A stretch of 64,000 nt of DNA from Leptospira_A soteropolitanensis. Its GTDB lineage: Bacteria; Spirochaetota; Leptospiria; Leptospirales; Leptospiraceae. The notes under the pieces were generated by a model. That model was given only the letters and a program-made list of their open reading frames with translations, made no database searches and was not told the origin of the DNA. Position numbers and translations under genes: made by a program. The stretch is from NCBI RefSeq assembly GCF_026151335.1, contig NZ_JAMQPP010000001.1; one strand, given 5' to 3'. Below are positions 36,560 to 44,806 of the stretch, piece by piece (position 1 is the first letter of the stretch; the number at the start of each line of letters is the position of its first letter).

Positions 36560-37579
36560 GTGGAAGACAAAAAGAAATTCAATCCATCCCCCTTTGTCGA
36601 AATCCGAGACCCACAGTTAAATGTTTCGGAATTAATGCAGGAAATCGAATCGAAGATTCCTCTTGATCCTTCCCAAGCGGCGAACTGGTTGGAACTGACT
36701 AAGTTGAGTTATAAACCCGAGTCTCCGCAGGGATTTAGAAAATTTGATCCTGCGGGAACAGCGCACCTCTTTGAAAAAGGGATTTCTAGTCCCAAGTTTT
36801 CGAATCCCAAATTCTGGTTTATTAAAGGTCCAATTAAATATCTGCTAAGTCGCCTAATCTCTGTTTACGGACTAATTGATAAAAAACTTTCTGAGAATAG
36901 AATTCGTGCTTTTTTTTCTGTTTTGCATGAACTAGTGCGCTTAGGAAAGAGAATTGAACAAATTGAAAATCGATTTGATGGTTTTTTCAGGGATCATTTG
37001 TTACAAACAACTTCGAATTCTTTACCTAACTTTGGTTGGGCGGCAAATTCGTATTTTATCGATGCCGGCTCCAATCCCGCTTGGAAAGTAGCATTAGAGG
37101 ACATTTCCCAGACAAAGGAAATCTTGGTATTGTTTCCTGAATGGGGGGACATACTAAAACAACTTTCCATATTAAAAATTCCTTTTCAGTCGATCACTTC
37201 TGATGAAAACGAATTTCGTTTCATTCAAAGTAAAATTACCGCTACCGTCCGACTAGAAAATCAATTATTTCCATTAAGGAATATTCTAAATCAGGCAACT
37301 GACATTTTAGTATACCTACCATTAAACCGATTTCCATCATTCTGGATAGAAAAGTTATTTGCTGAAATTTCTGATTCACTTGCCGAAGGAAATCACTTAT
37401 ATTTTTCTGTAGCAATCAAATCAAATCATTCAAACCGCCCTTTCAGCGACCTACAAGTTTCAGAGATTGATTTAAATAAGTTGCCCAGCTATTTAGAAAC
37501 CCTAGGTTTTAAAAAAGTAAGAGATCTTTCAACCACAGAAGATACAAAAGTATTTAGATACACCAAACTTGATACATGA
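36560..37579 (+). CDS. Uncharacterised first gene of the glycosyltransferase operon, methyltransferase-like C-terminus
   Basis: A 339-aa soluble protein. The first 150 residues (helical, with FRKFDPAGTAHLFEKG) are unassigned. The second half (about 165-339) has alternating strands and helices and ends in YLETLGFKKVRDLS, as in class I methyltransferases, but the glycine-rich SAM motif is not evident (FIDAGSNPAWKVAL may be its remnant). It starts with GTG at 36560 and overlaps the next gene by 4 bases (ATGA), so it is tied to glycan assembly. A degenerate methyltransferase or scaffold is a tentative reading. Confidence 0.5.
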   Translation: MEDKKKFNPSPFVEIRDPQLNVSELMQEIESKIPLDPSQAANWLELTKLSYKPESPQGFRKFDPAGTAHLFEKGISSPKFSNPKFWFIKGPIKYLLSRLISVYGLIDKKLSENRIRAFFSVLHELVRLGKRIEQIENRFDGFFRDHLLQTTSNSLPNFGWAANSYFIDAGSNPAWKVALEDISQTKEILVLFPEWGDILKQLSILKIPFQSITSDENEFRFIQSKITATVRLENQLFPLRNILNQATDILVYLPLNRFPSFWIEKLFAEISDSLAEGNHLYFSVAIKSNHSNRPFSDLQVSEIDLNKLPSYLETLGFKKVRDLSTTEDTKVFRYTKLDT

Positions 37580-38643
37580 ATGTTTTTCAACATTTAGATG
37601 AGCTAAAAGATTCTGACGGTGTTGGAAACGATGCCATTGGCCTTTCTGAAGTTTTTAATTCTTTAGGTTACAAATCGCATTTCATCACCAGGCAACCAAG
37701 AAAAGGTAAAACCTTAAATAGTGAGTTTCACCTCACGAATCACTTTCAACATCCAACCACTTCTAATGATATTCATATTCTTCACTATGGTGGGGCCGGG
37801 TATCCTTATGAGCTATTTCAAAATTTACCTGGAAAAAAAATATTAAGATTTCACAATGTAACGCCTGCTATATTTTACAAAGACACAACAACGCCAGATA
37901 TACACCTCGCAATGTCAAAATTTGAATCGCTTTCCTATCTTGAAATTGCCACCTTATCAATTATTTCTGACTCTATTTGGTGCGACTCAGAGTTTAACTT
38001 ACAAACAGTTTCTGAATACCAATTCAAAAATCCTTATATCCTCCCTATATGTAAATCATATGATATCAATTCAAAATCCGAAGATCTATCAAGAAATCAT
38101 TCTTTGGTATTTGTTGGCCGTTATTCCCCTCAAAAAAAATGGGAGGATTTAATTGAATTATTCTCATACTGGGTAAAAGAATTTCCTGATGCAAGATGTA
38201 AATGTATTGGATCAGTGATTGGAGCCTTTGATGGTTACTTCGAAAAACTAACAGAAAAAGTACGAAGTTTAGATTTAAATGGGAAAGTAGAATTTTTGAC
38301 AGGGAAAACGGACCAAGAGGTTATCTCAATTTTAAAAGAGGCGGGAGCTTTTGTTTCGATGAGTGAACACGAAGGATTTTGTCTCCCAATACTCGAGGCT
38401 TTTGGCGCCGGGATTCCTGTTTTTGCTTATGCAGCGGGAGCCATTCCCGAAACCATGAGAGGAGCGGGAATTCTTCTTAAAACGAAAGAATATCCTTCTA
38501 TTATCCAAATAATGAAAGATAATTTATTTCAGTTAGAAAAACGAACTTCCCTGATTTCAGAACAATACAAAGTATTGGAATCCTACAATAAATTCCCATT
38601 CCAGGAAGAGATTTCAAAAATTCTCAGTTCCGGTATCCAATGA
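37576..38643 (+). CDS. GT4-family glycosyltransferase (first of tandem pair)
   Basis: A 355-aa GT-B fold enzyme. The C-terminal domain has VGRYSPQKKWEDLI and the E-x7-E motif in SEHEGFCLPILEAF, then PVFAYAAGAIPETM, all typical of family 4 retaining transferases that use nucleotide sugars. The N-terminal acceptor domain includes LRFHNVTPAIF. It is probably cytoplasmic, acting on LPS O-antigen. It overlaps both neighbours by 4 bases. The next gene is its paralogue. Donor sugar and linkage cannot be predicted. Confidence 0.87.
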   Translation: MNVFQHLDELKDSDGVGNDAIGLSEVFNSLGYKSHFITRQPRKGKTLNSEFHLTNHFQHPTTSNDIHILHYGGAGYPYELFQNLPGKKILRFHNVTPAIFYKDTTTPDIHLAMSKFESLSYLEIATLSIISDSIWCDSEFNLQTVSEYQFKNPYILPICKSYDINSKSEDLSRNHSLVFVGRYSPQKKWEDLIELFSYWVKEFPDARCKCIGSVIGAFDGYFEKLTEKVRSLDLNGKVEFLTGKTDQEVISILKEAGAFVSMSEHEGFCLPILEAFGAGIPVFAYAAGAIPETMRGAGILLKTKEYPSIIQIMKDNLFQLEKRTSLISEQYKVLESYNKFPFQEEISKILSSGIQ

Positions 38644-39689
38644 ATATACATCAGTTTTCCGCAGGATTTCAATTAGGTGATGCAATATCTCAAGAAATGT
38701 TGGAGATAAAGCGATTACTTTCGAAAGAGGGATATCATGGTAAAATATTTGCCGAAAATATATTTTCCTACGATCGAAAATATGCTGAAAAATTGACCAA
38801 AGCAAATATCAAACCGACCGATGTTTTAGTTTATCATCATTCCATCCATAGTGAAGTTCTAAATTTTGTATTAAAATTTCCTAATCGGAAAATTCTTATT
38901 TATCACAATGTTACACCTGAAGATTTTTTTTCAGGATATGACCTTAAATTTTCTTACTTGTTAAGAAAAGGACGGGAAGATTTAGAATTGATTCGAGATC
39001 AATTTGATCATTCATTTGCGGTTTCTAATTTTAATTTGTCAGAACTAAAGGAAATAGGCTTCAAACATGTTCGGTTATTACCTCTTCATCTAAATTTTCA
39101 AAAATGGAAAGATGTACCAAGAGATCCTATATCAAAATCATTTACGCAGCCATCCTTTTTGTTTGTAGGTCGCATAGCTCCAAATAAACGGCAAGACGAC
39201 TTGATTCGTTTTGCTAGAACATGGAAATCTAAAATGGGAAATCAGTTTTCCATGCGAATGTTAGGTTTTTGTAATCCAAACCAACAATCTTATATGGACG
39301 AACTCAATTTTATGATTCATCATTTAGATTTATCAGAAGAAGTAAAAATCATTTCTTATGTTGATGAGAAAATGTTAAAAAAAATCTATTCGGAAAGTAA
39401 TATTTTTTTATCAATGAGTGAACATGAAGGTTTTTGTGTTCCACTGATGGAAGCAATCTACTTTCATCTTCCTGTTGTGGCTTTCGCAGCCTCAGCCGTT
39501 CCCGAAACGTTAGGAAAATCAGGTGTACTTTTTGAATCGAAGGATTTTGAAAAGCTAGTCCCACTTGTAGATTCTATTTTTAAAAATTCGGAACTCAGGA
39601 ATTCTATAATTTATTCACAAAACCAACGACTAAACGAATATCTAGAATCTACAAGTATTCTTCCACTACTCGAAGTGGCAAAACCTTAG
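38640..39689 (+). CDS. GT4-family glycosyltransferase (second of tandem pair)
   Basis: A 349-aa GT-B enzyme and paralogue of the preceding gene: LIYHNVTPEDFF matches LRFHNVTPAIF, and SMSEHEGFCVPLMEAIY matches SMSEHEGFCLPILEAF. VGRIAPNKRQDDLI is the donor-side motif. It is probably a tandem duplication followed by change of specificity, so the two may add successive sugars to the same glycan. ATGA overlap upstream; the third transferase follows after 2 bases. Confidence 0.87.
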   Translation: MNIHQFSAGFQLGDAISQEMLEIKRLLSKEGYHGKIFAENIFSYDRKYAEKLTKANIKPTDVLVYHHSIHSEVLNFVLKFPNRKILIYHNVTPEDFFSGYDLKFSYLLRKGREDLELIRDQFDHSFAVSNFNLSELKEIGFKHVRLLPLHLNFQKWKDVPRDPISKSFTQPSFLFVGRIAPNKRQDDLIRFARTWKSKMGNQFSMRMLGFCNPNQQSYMDELNFMIHHLDLSEEVKIISYVDEKMLKKIYSESNIFLSMSEHEGFCVPLMEAIYFHLPVVAFAASAVPETLGKSGVLFESKDFEKLVPLVDSIFKNSELRNSIIYSQNQRLNEYLESTSILPLLEVAKP

Positions 39690-39691
39690 TT

Positions 39692-40861
39692 ATGGCAAAA
39701 ATTCTCATCGTCACCGCAAGATTTCTGGAAAATGCTTCAGGTGGAGCTGAAAAATTAGCTTATGATTATGCATCCATCCTTTCTGAATCAAATGATGTTA
39801 CAGTTTGTACTTCTTCCGCAAAAGATTATGTGAGCTGGAAGAATGAATTACCGAAAGGACAGATCAACGAAAATCAAATTCGTATTATTCGTTTTCCGGT
39901 AAAACAAACCAGAAACATGGCTAAGATGAATCGTCTTTTAAACCAATGTTTAGAAAAAGGTGATTCCGTTTCTGATAAAGAACAATTTGAATTTTTAAAA
40001 GAACAAGGACCGTATTGTCCTGACTTAGTAGACTATGTGATAAAGGAACAAAATCACTTTGATATCGCCGTCCTAATTGGATATCTTTATTATCCGGTGG
40101 TAGCAAGTATTCCCAATTTAAAAATTCCGTTTGTCATCGTACCAACATTTCATGATGAACCGCCATTTCGTCTTCCAATGTATAAGAAGACCTATTCAAA
40201 CCGCTATATCTATAGTTTCAATGCTCCGGAAGAATTGGCTGTTTACGAAGATTACACAAAGCAGAATGTTCATTCCTATTTTTTAATTGGAACTTATATT
40301 AATGATACATTCAAAAATCAAAATCATAACAATTCACATTCGAACCAATTAATTACTATTGGTAGAATCGAACCGGCAAAAGGTTATCCAGAACTTTTCG
40401 AATTCTTTAAGAATTGGAATTTTTTTGCTCATCGAAGTGATATATCCATGAAATGTTTAGGAACTATTTCTTCGATGGAAATACCAAAAGATCCATTAAT
40501 TGTTTTTACAGGTTATATCAGCGAAGAAGAAAAAATCTCGGAAATCCAAAAATCTTTTCTTTTACTCAATCCATCAGCTTATGAGAGTTTTTCTATATCT
40601 ATTATGGAATCCTGGATCCAAGAAAAAGCAGTTTTAATCAATGCTAAATCTACCGTAATGCGGGGGCATTGTTTACGAAGTCAGGGTGGTTTGTTTTATT
40701 CCGATTCCCTTTCCTTCCAAAGAACCTTAGATTTTTTATTAGAAAATCGAAATATTGCCAATCGTATGGGAAAGAATGGCCGTCAGTATGTTTTGGCGAA
40801 CTTCAGTAAAGAAGTGATTCGAAAAAAACTGAACCAAATGGTTAGTATGCTACTCGGTTGA
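39692..40861 (+). CDS. GT4-family glycosyltransferase (third in operon)
   Basis: A 389-aa GT-B enzyme. The N-terminal glycine loop (ENASGGAEKLAYDYA) is the usual acceptor-side motif of family 4. Downstream are TIGRIEPAKGYPELF and the E-x7-E-type element YESFSISIMESW. It is less similar to the first two genes and may add a different residue. The 3' end overlaps the convergent phosphatase gene by 20 bases. Its partner genes suggest O-antigen or other cell-surface glycan assembly. Confidence 0.86.
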   Translation: MAKILIVTARFLENASGGAEKLAYDYASILSESNDVTVCTSSAKDYVSWKNELPKGQINENQIRIIRFPVKQTRNMAKMNRLLNQCLEKGDSVSDKEQFEFLKEQGPYCPDLVDYVIKEQNHFDIAVLIGYLYYPVVASIPNLKIPFVIVPTFHDEPPFRLPMYKKTYSNRYIYSFNAPEELAVYEDYTKQNVHSYFLIGTYINDTFKNQNHNNSHSNQLITIGRIEPAKGYPELFEFFKNWNFFAHRSDISMKCLGTISSMEIPKDPLIVFTGYISEEEKISEIQKSFLLLNPSAYESFSISIMESWIQEKAVLINAKSTVMRGHCLRSQGGLFYSDSLSFQRTLDFLLENRNIANRMGKNGRQYVLANFSKEVIRKKLNQMVSMLLG

Positions 40862-41657
40862 TTTGTCCTTCAAACTCAGCTAACAAATATTCATGTACAA
40901 AACCATTTGTGGCAAGTAAACTTGGAATCAAAATGGAAAAGTCATTTCCGTCCATAGACGTAATTTTTCCCTTCGCTTCGAGTACAATAAGCCCAGCCGC
41001 AGCCATATCCCAAGGTTTTAATCCAAGTTCATAATATCCTTCAAACTTCCCCTCAGCTAACCAACATAAATCGAGAGTTGCCGCCCCAGTCCTACGAATT
41101 CCGCGCGATTTTTGCAATATGGATTTATAATACTGCATAAGTGTATCTAAAGATAAATTTCTGTCGTAGGGAAATCCTGTGACAAAAAGTGAATCCTTAA
41201 GAGCGCTTGTTCTGGAAACTTGGATAGGAGTTTTTTCTCGGAATGCACCTTGCCCTTTGATCGCATGATAGAATGTATTTAGTTCTGGAAAAAAAACCAT
41301 TCCAAGGAGTGGAGTCATTGTTTCGGTCTCTACAACGCCGACAGAAATACCGTATAAAGGAAGTCCGTGTGTGTAGTTGGTTGTACCATCCAATGGATCC
41401 ACCACCCAAGTGTAACCAGACTTACCTTCTAATTTTCCACGTTCTTCGGATAGAATTCCATCTGCTGGATAATTCTTCTGGATTTCTTCCAAAATCATGG
41501 ACTCTGCTTTTAAATCAGCTTCCGTAACGAGGTTATACAAACCCTTTTCGTCTACTTTGAGTCCTGATTCTTTGTGTTTTTGTACTAAGAAATCGGAAAC
41601 CGTTGGAAGAAAATTTAAAAAATGATAAGACCTATCCAATAACTCAGCTTGCATCAA
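40842..41657 (-). CDS. Inositol-monophosphatase-family protein
   Basis: A 271-aa Mg-dependent sugar or inositol phosphatase (SuhB/IMPase family). Metal-binding motifs are complete: TEADLKAE, ILSEERG, DPLDGTTNY (the DPxDGT block), and WDMAAAGLIVLEAKG near the end. The family acts on inositol-1-phosphate, histidinol phosphate, PAP or fructose-1,6-bisphosphate, and the substrate is not resolvable here. The start at 41657 overlaps the upstream membrane protein by 4 bases, so it sits at the end of the TelA-membrane-IMPase run. Confidence 0.9.
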   Translation of the reverse strand: MMQAELLDRSYHFLNFLPTVSDFLVQKHKESGLKVDEKGLYNLVTEADLKAESMILEEIQKNYPADGILSEERGKLEGKSGYTWVVDPLDGTTNYTHGLPLYGISVGVVETETMTPLLGMVFFPELNTFYHAIKGQGAFREKTPIQVSRTSALKDSLFVTGFPYDRNLSLDTLMQYYKSILQKSRGIRRTGAATLDLCWLAEGKFEGYYELGLKPWDMAAAGLIVLEAKGKITSMDGNDFSILIPSLLATNGFVHEYLLAEFEGQINRVAY

Positions 41658-42523
41658 TAACCACCAAATTCGATGTTTTTCTTCATTGCGGTGATCTCAA
41701 CATCTAAATTTAGGGTTTCATCAGCTTTCAATTTATTTCTTACCTGTTCTGTCGTTTTGATAACTTCGCTAAGCAAAGAATTCAATTCAGTTTTCCTTTT
41801 TTCAGATTCTTGGGAACTGACATCCAAACTAACTTTATTATACTGATTTAAAATCTTGGAAACAGTCTCTGGAAAATAATTGAGAAACTGTTTTGCTTTG
41901 CGATAGGACAATGGGTCTTCTGCAAGTCGAACACGTAAATCCGATAAGGAATGTAAATATTCATTACACAAACTTTGCAATGAAGTATCCGACAAAGATT
42001 TGGATTCTTTTTCAGTCTGGCTGCGGAATCCATCCAATTTTTCCATTTGTGTTTTGTATTCGGTAAATTCGACTTTGTCCTCAAATTTTTTCTTTAGCTC
42101 ATTCCAGTTTTCCTTTGTTTTGTTAGAGGAAAAAAGAAGAGGGAAAAAACTAAATGGGTAGTGATGGGCTTTTCCAATCGTAGTTCTATAAATAGCAATT
42201 CCTAAAAAAACTGCATGTAAGAATGCCATAAACACATAGGAAAAAACGAGTAAAACCCGATCATCACCAAACTTTGCTCCAAATCCAAAAAAGCCTAAAG
42301 ATAATAGCGCTTGTAAATACATTGCTTCTAGCGATTGTTTGGCGGAATATGATGATTTGTTTCGAGAAAGCCACATCACAAATGGATAGATCATAGCTCC
42401 AAGCGAAGATATGAAGAATGGAAAAGGCAATAAAGCCATCGGATAAGTTAGGATTGTCGAGAGGTGGGCACGTCTCGCCCACTTCCTTTCTTCTTGATTT
42501 TGTTCCAATTGCACTTCGGTCAT
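41654..42523 (-). CDS. Membrane protein of unknown function, TelA partner
   Basis: A 289-aa protein with three or four TM helices in the first 125 residues (LSTILTYPMALLPFPFFISS, AMYLQALLSLGFFGF, VFSYVFMAFLHAVFLG) and a long Lys/Glu-rich helical tail that probably forms coiled coils. The TM part has the look of DUF4870-type proteins. It starts one base after the TelA gene stop and overlaps the phosphatase start by 4 bases. Because the tail is coiled-coil and the upstream gene is TelA, a complex of the two at the membrane is plausible. I know no assigned function. Confidence 0.65.
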   Translation of the reverse strand: MTEVQLEQNQEERKWARRAHLSTILTYPMALLPFPFFISSLGAMIYPFVMWLSRNKSSYSAKQSLEAMYLQALLSLGFFGFGAKFGDDRVLLVFSYVFMAFLHAVFLGIAIYRTTIGKAHHYPFSFFPLLFSSNKTKENWNELKKKFEDKVEFTEYKTQMEKLDGFRSQTEKESKSLSDTSLQSLCNEYLHSLSDLRVRLAEDPLSYRKAKQFLNYFPETVSKILNQYNKVSLDVSSQESEKRKTELNSLLSEVIKTTEQVRNKLKADETLNLDVEITAMKKNIEFGGY

Positions 42524-42524
42524 T

Positions 42525-43595
42525 CTATTTTGATTCCAATAGTTTTTGTTTTATATCTGATTCGATTTTGATCATCTCTTGTTCTGCAGATTTTCTTTTT
42601 TGACGACCATCCTCTTGAATTTTTAAAGTTTCAGTAATGGTTTCAATTAACTTTTGATTCACTGATTTTAGAGTCTCAATTTCAATAATTCCTTTTTCGG
42701 ATTCTTTTGCAATTTCCACAGTGCCAGTTTTTAACATTTCTGCATTTTTTTGGATTAAATCGTTTGTAGTTTTAGAAACTTCTTTTTGTGCTTCTAAGGC
42801 TTTTCTTTGGCGTAATAGACCTAAAGCGATCACGATTTGATTTTTCCAAAGAGGTATAGTGTTAAGAATAGAACTTTGAATTTTTTCGACCAAAACCTGG
42901 TTACCATTTTGAATGAGGCGAATCTGCGGCCCGGTCTGTAGCGAGAGGATTCGAGTGAGTTTCAAATCGTGGATTTTTTTCTCAAATCGATCGACCATTT
43001 GAACCATGTCTTGGTATTGTTGGGAAGCCAAAGTATCACCTTGTGCTTTTGCTTTTTCTAACATCTCCGGTAAGATTTTGTCTCTTAACTCTTTTACTTT
43101 TTTGTCACCTGCAGCGATATACACTTGGATTTCCTTAAAGTATTCCAAGTTTTTCTCATATAACGCCTGTAACAATGTTATGTCTTTTGTCAAATTAGTG
43201 CGTGCCGTATGCAATTCCTCTACAATCTTCTCTACCTGGGACTGTAGATCTTCAAATTTTGCCAAAAATTTCCTGGAAGCATCGAAAAGACCGCCAATCA
43301 AAGGAATTTTGGACAAACTGTTCCCTTCCCCGGCAAAACTATCCAAATTCAGATCTTTGATTTTAAACAAGAGGTTGTTTAGGAGTTCACCAGCATATCC
43401 TGAATCTTTTGTTTTAATTTCCGAAAGAACTTTGTCCGCAAATTCGGAAACCTTAGCTTGGGCCGAGGCACCGTATGAGACTACATCGTTCGGATTATTG
43501 AGTTTTATTTGCCCAGTAAGTTCCTCAACTTTTTGTAAGTCTTCCTTTGTCAGTTGCAATTCCGGGTCATTCGTTTTCAGTTCCAAAGAGTCCAT
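42525..43595 (-). CDS. TelA-family (toxic anion resistance) protein
   Basis: A 356-aa, almost entirely helical cytoplasmic protein of the TelA/KlaA family: SLSKIPLIGGLFDASRKFLAKF near residue 90, TNLTKDITLLQALYEKNLEYF and the QTGPQIRLIQNGNQVLVEKIQ core, then IALGLLRQRKALEAQKEVS. TelA-like proteins accompany tellurite resistance and cell-envelope stress loci, but their biochemical role is unclear. It leads a three-gene run with a membrane protein and an IMPase-like protein. No ter genes are nearby. Confidence 0.88.
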   Translation of the reverse strand: MDSLELKTNDPELQLTKEDLQKVEELTGQIKLNNPNDVVSYGASAQAKVSEFADKVLSEIKTKDSGYAGELLNNLLFKIKDLNLDSFAGEGNSLSKIPLIGGLFDASRKFLAKFEDLQSQVEKIVEELHTARTNLTKDITLLQALYEKNLEYFKEIQVYIAAGDKKVKELRDKILPEMLEKAKAQGDTLASQQYQDMVQMVDRFEKKIHDLKLTRILSLQTGPQIRLIQNGNQVLVEKIQSSILNTIPLWKNQIVIALGLLRQRKALEAQKEVSKTTNDLIQKNAEMLKTGTVEIAKESEKGIIEIETLKSVNQKLIETITETLKIQEDGRQKRKSAEQEMIKIESDIKQKLLESK

Positions 43596-43731
43596 TCGTT
43601 TCTGTCCTTTATCGTTTCTCCCAAAGATAGGATCGTTTTTAGAATATGAATCAAGCAGAAAATGATAAGGTGCAAAAACATGAACAAGTAAATTTATTTC
43701 TTCAGAATTTTCGATCCAAAACTGCGGTTTG

Positions 43732-43760
43732 GTGACAAATTGATTGCATAGATTGATATA
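43732..43760 (+). promoter_or_regulatory. Possible promoter of the recombinase-fold gene
   Basis: GTGACA (43732-43737) and GATATA (43755-43760) are 17 bases apart and lie 28 bases before the ATG at 43788. The match is weak and based on eye only. The whole 192-base gap between the divergent TelA and recombinase-like genes shows no other feature. Confidence 0.25.
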
Positions 43761-43787
43761 CCTGTTACATTCCTGCGAGAAAAATTT

Positions 43788-44405
43788 ATGCTAAATAATA
43801 ATTTAAAATTACCAATCCTTCTTCCACAAGTTTTGACTGTTGATGTCATGTCGCTTGATAACCAGTTGATTAACCAGTCGGAAATCAGAACTCTATTGTT
43901 TCGGCTCCGCGATCGAAACTACCTACACTACTTAATCATCAAGTTTTTGGTGTGCACAGGTTTATCACTGCCTGAAATCATCCATCTAAAAATCGGTGAT
44001 TTTAATTCTGAGCGCAACCTATTCAAATTAAAGAACGGTGGTCGTTTGCGTAGAAGAAAGATTTTTATCGAACCTAATTTAGCCTTGGAGTTATATCGTT
44101 ATTCCTCTGAATTCTCCCCTAGTGATTATCTATTTCCAGGTCGTTATGGAAAACTACGAACAAGGACCATTCAAAAAATTCTAAAAAACGCAAGTCAGCT
44201 GATTGCAAAAGAAATTCATATTCCGTTCTTACGCGATGTCATTGCTCTAGATCTTTTCAAAAAAGGTTTTCCTGTTTGGGAAATCCAGGAGTTTTTGGGA
44301 CATAGGTCGACTCGTTCTACAAGACAAAGAATATTATTGCACATTCCGGTGGAAGAACGAACAGATCCGCGTCTTTTTAATCGAAACAAAAACCAAGCAG
44401 CCTAA
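43788..44405 (+). CDS. Tyrosine-recombinase-fold protein lacking catalytic residues
   Basis: A 205-aa protein aligning over its length with the catalytic domain of XerC/D-type recombinases: CTGLSLPEIIHLKIGDF, LKNGGRLRRRKIFI, DYLFPGRYGKL, PFLRDVIALDLFKKG, QEFLGHRSTRSTRQ. The first catalytic Arg (TGLR) is Ser, the HxxR His is Pro, and no Tyr is found where the nucleophile should be (STRQRILLHI). Only the second Arg and the LGH His remain. It lacks the N-terminal core-binding domain. It is likely a DNA-binding or regulatory pseudo-recombinase rather than an active integrase, and nothing nearby looks like an integrated element. Confidence 0.75.
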   Translation: MLNNNLKLPILLPQVLTVDVMSLDNQLINQSEIRTLLFRLRDRNYLHYLIIKFLVCTGLSLPEIIHLKIGDFNSERNLFKLKNGGRLRRRKIFIEPNLALELYRYSSEFSPSDYLFPGRYGKLRTRTIQKILKNASQLIAKEIHIPFLRDVIALDLFKKGFPVWEIQEFLGHRSTRSTRQRILLHIPVEERTDPRLFNRNKNQAA

Positions 44406-44460
44406 AAATTTCTTGAACCTTTGGTGTTTTCAGAGATTCTAGTCTCCAAGTAGGCTCGCT

Positions 44461-44799
44461 TTGGAAATTAAAACCAAAAAAATCGGAAAGCACACACTCG
44501 TTCACCTTAACGGTCGTTTGGACATTACCCATTCGGATGAAGTGGAGGCCAAATTGGCTGATGACGTGCAAAACGGTGAGGGCGATATCATCATCAACTT
44601 GGAACTTATCTCTTATATTTCCTCTTCTGGAATTCGCATTTTTGTAGGGATGGTTCGGGAGTTAGACAAACAAGGCAGAAAGCTAAAACTCTGTTGCATC
44701 ACCCCTCCAGTGAAAAAGGTATTTGATGTGGTGGAACTTTTGGACTTGTTTGAAGTCTTCGAAACGGAACAAGAAGCCGTTAATTCCCTCTCCAAATAA
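44461..44799 (+). CDS. STAS-domain anti-sigma factor antagonist
   Basis: A 112-aa single-domain STAS protein (SpoIIAA/RsbV type). The conserved segment is IINLELISYISSSGIRIFVGM, in which a Ser of SSSG is the residue phosphorylated by anti-sigma kinases and dephosphorylated by SpoIIE phosphatases. It starts at a TTG (44461). No kinase is adjacent, but two SpoIIE-type phosphatases are in the window. It may act in partner switching with them; that is inference. The downstream gene could start inside it or just after. Confidence 0.88.
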   Translation: MEIKTKKIGKHTLVHLNGRLDITHSDEVEAKLADDVQNGEGDIIINLELISYISSSGIRIFVGMVRELDKQGRKLKLCCITPPVKKVFDVVELLDLFEVFETEQEAVNSLSK

Positions 44800-44806
44800 A
44801 ACCCAC

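Noticed and set aside
43006..43665. 219-aa + strand reading frame
   Set aside because: It is fully antisense to the clear TelA gene, and its composition (Ser/Phe/Lys-rich, no motif) looks like a complement shadow.
43788..44405. Integrase marking a genomic island
   Set aside because: The protein lacks catalytic residues, and no tRNA, att repeats or cargo genes surround it.
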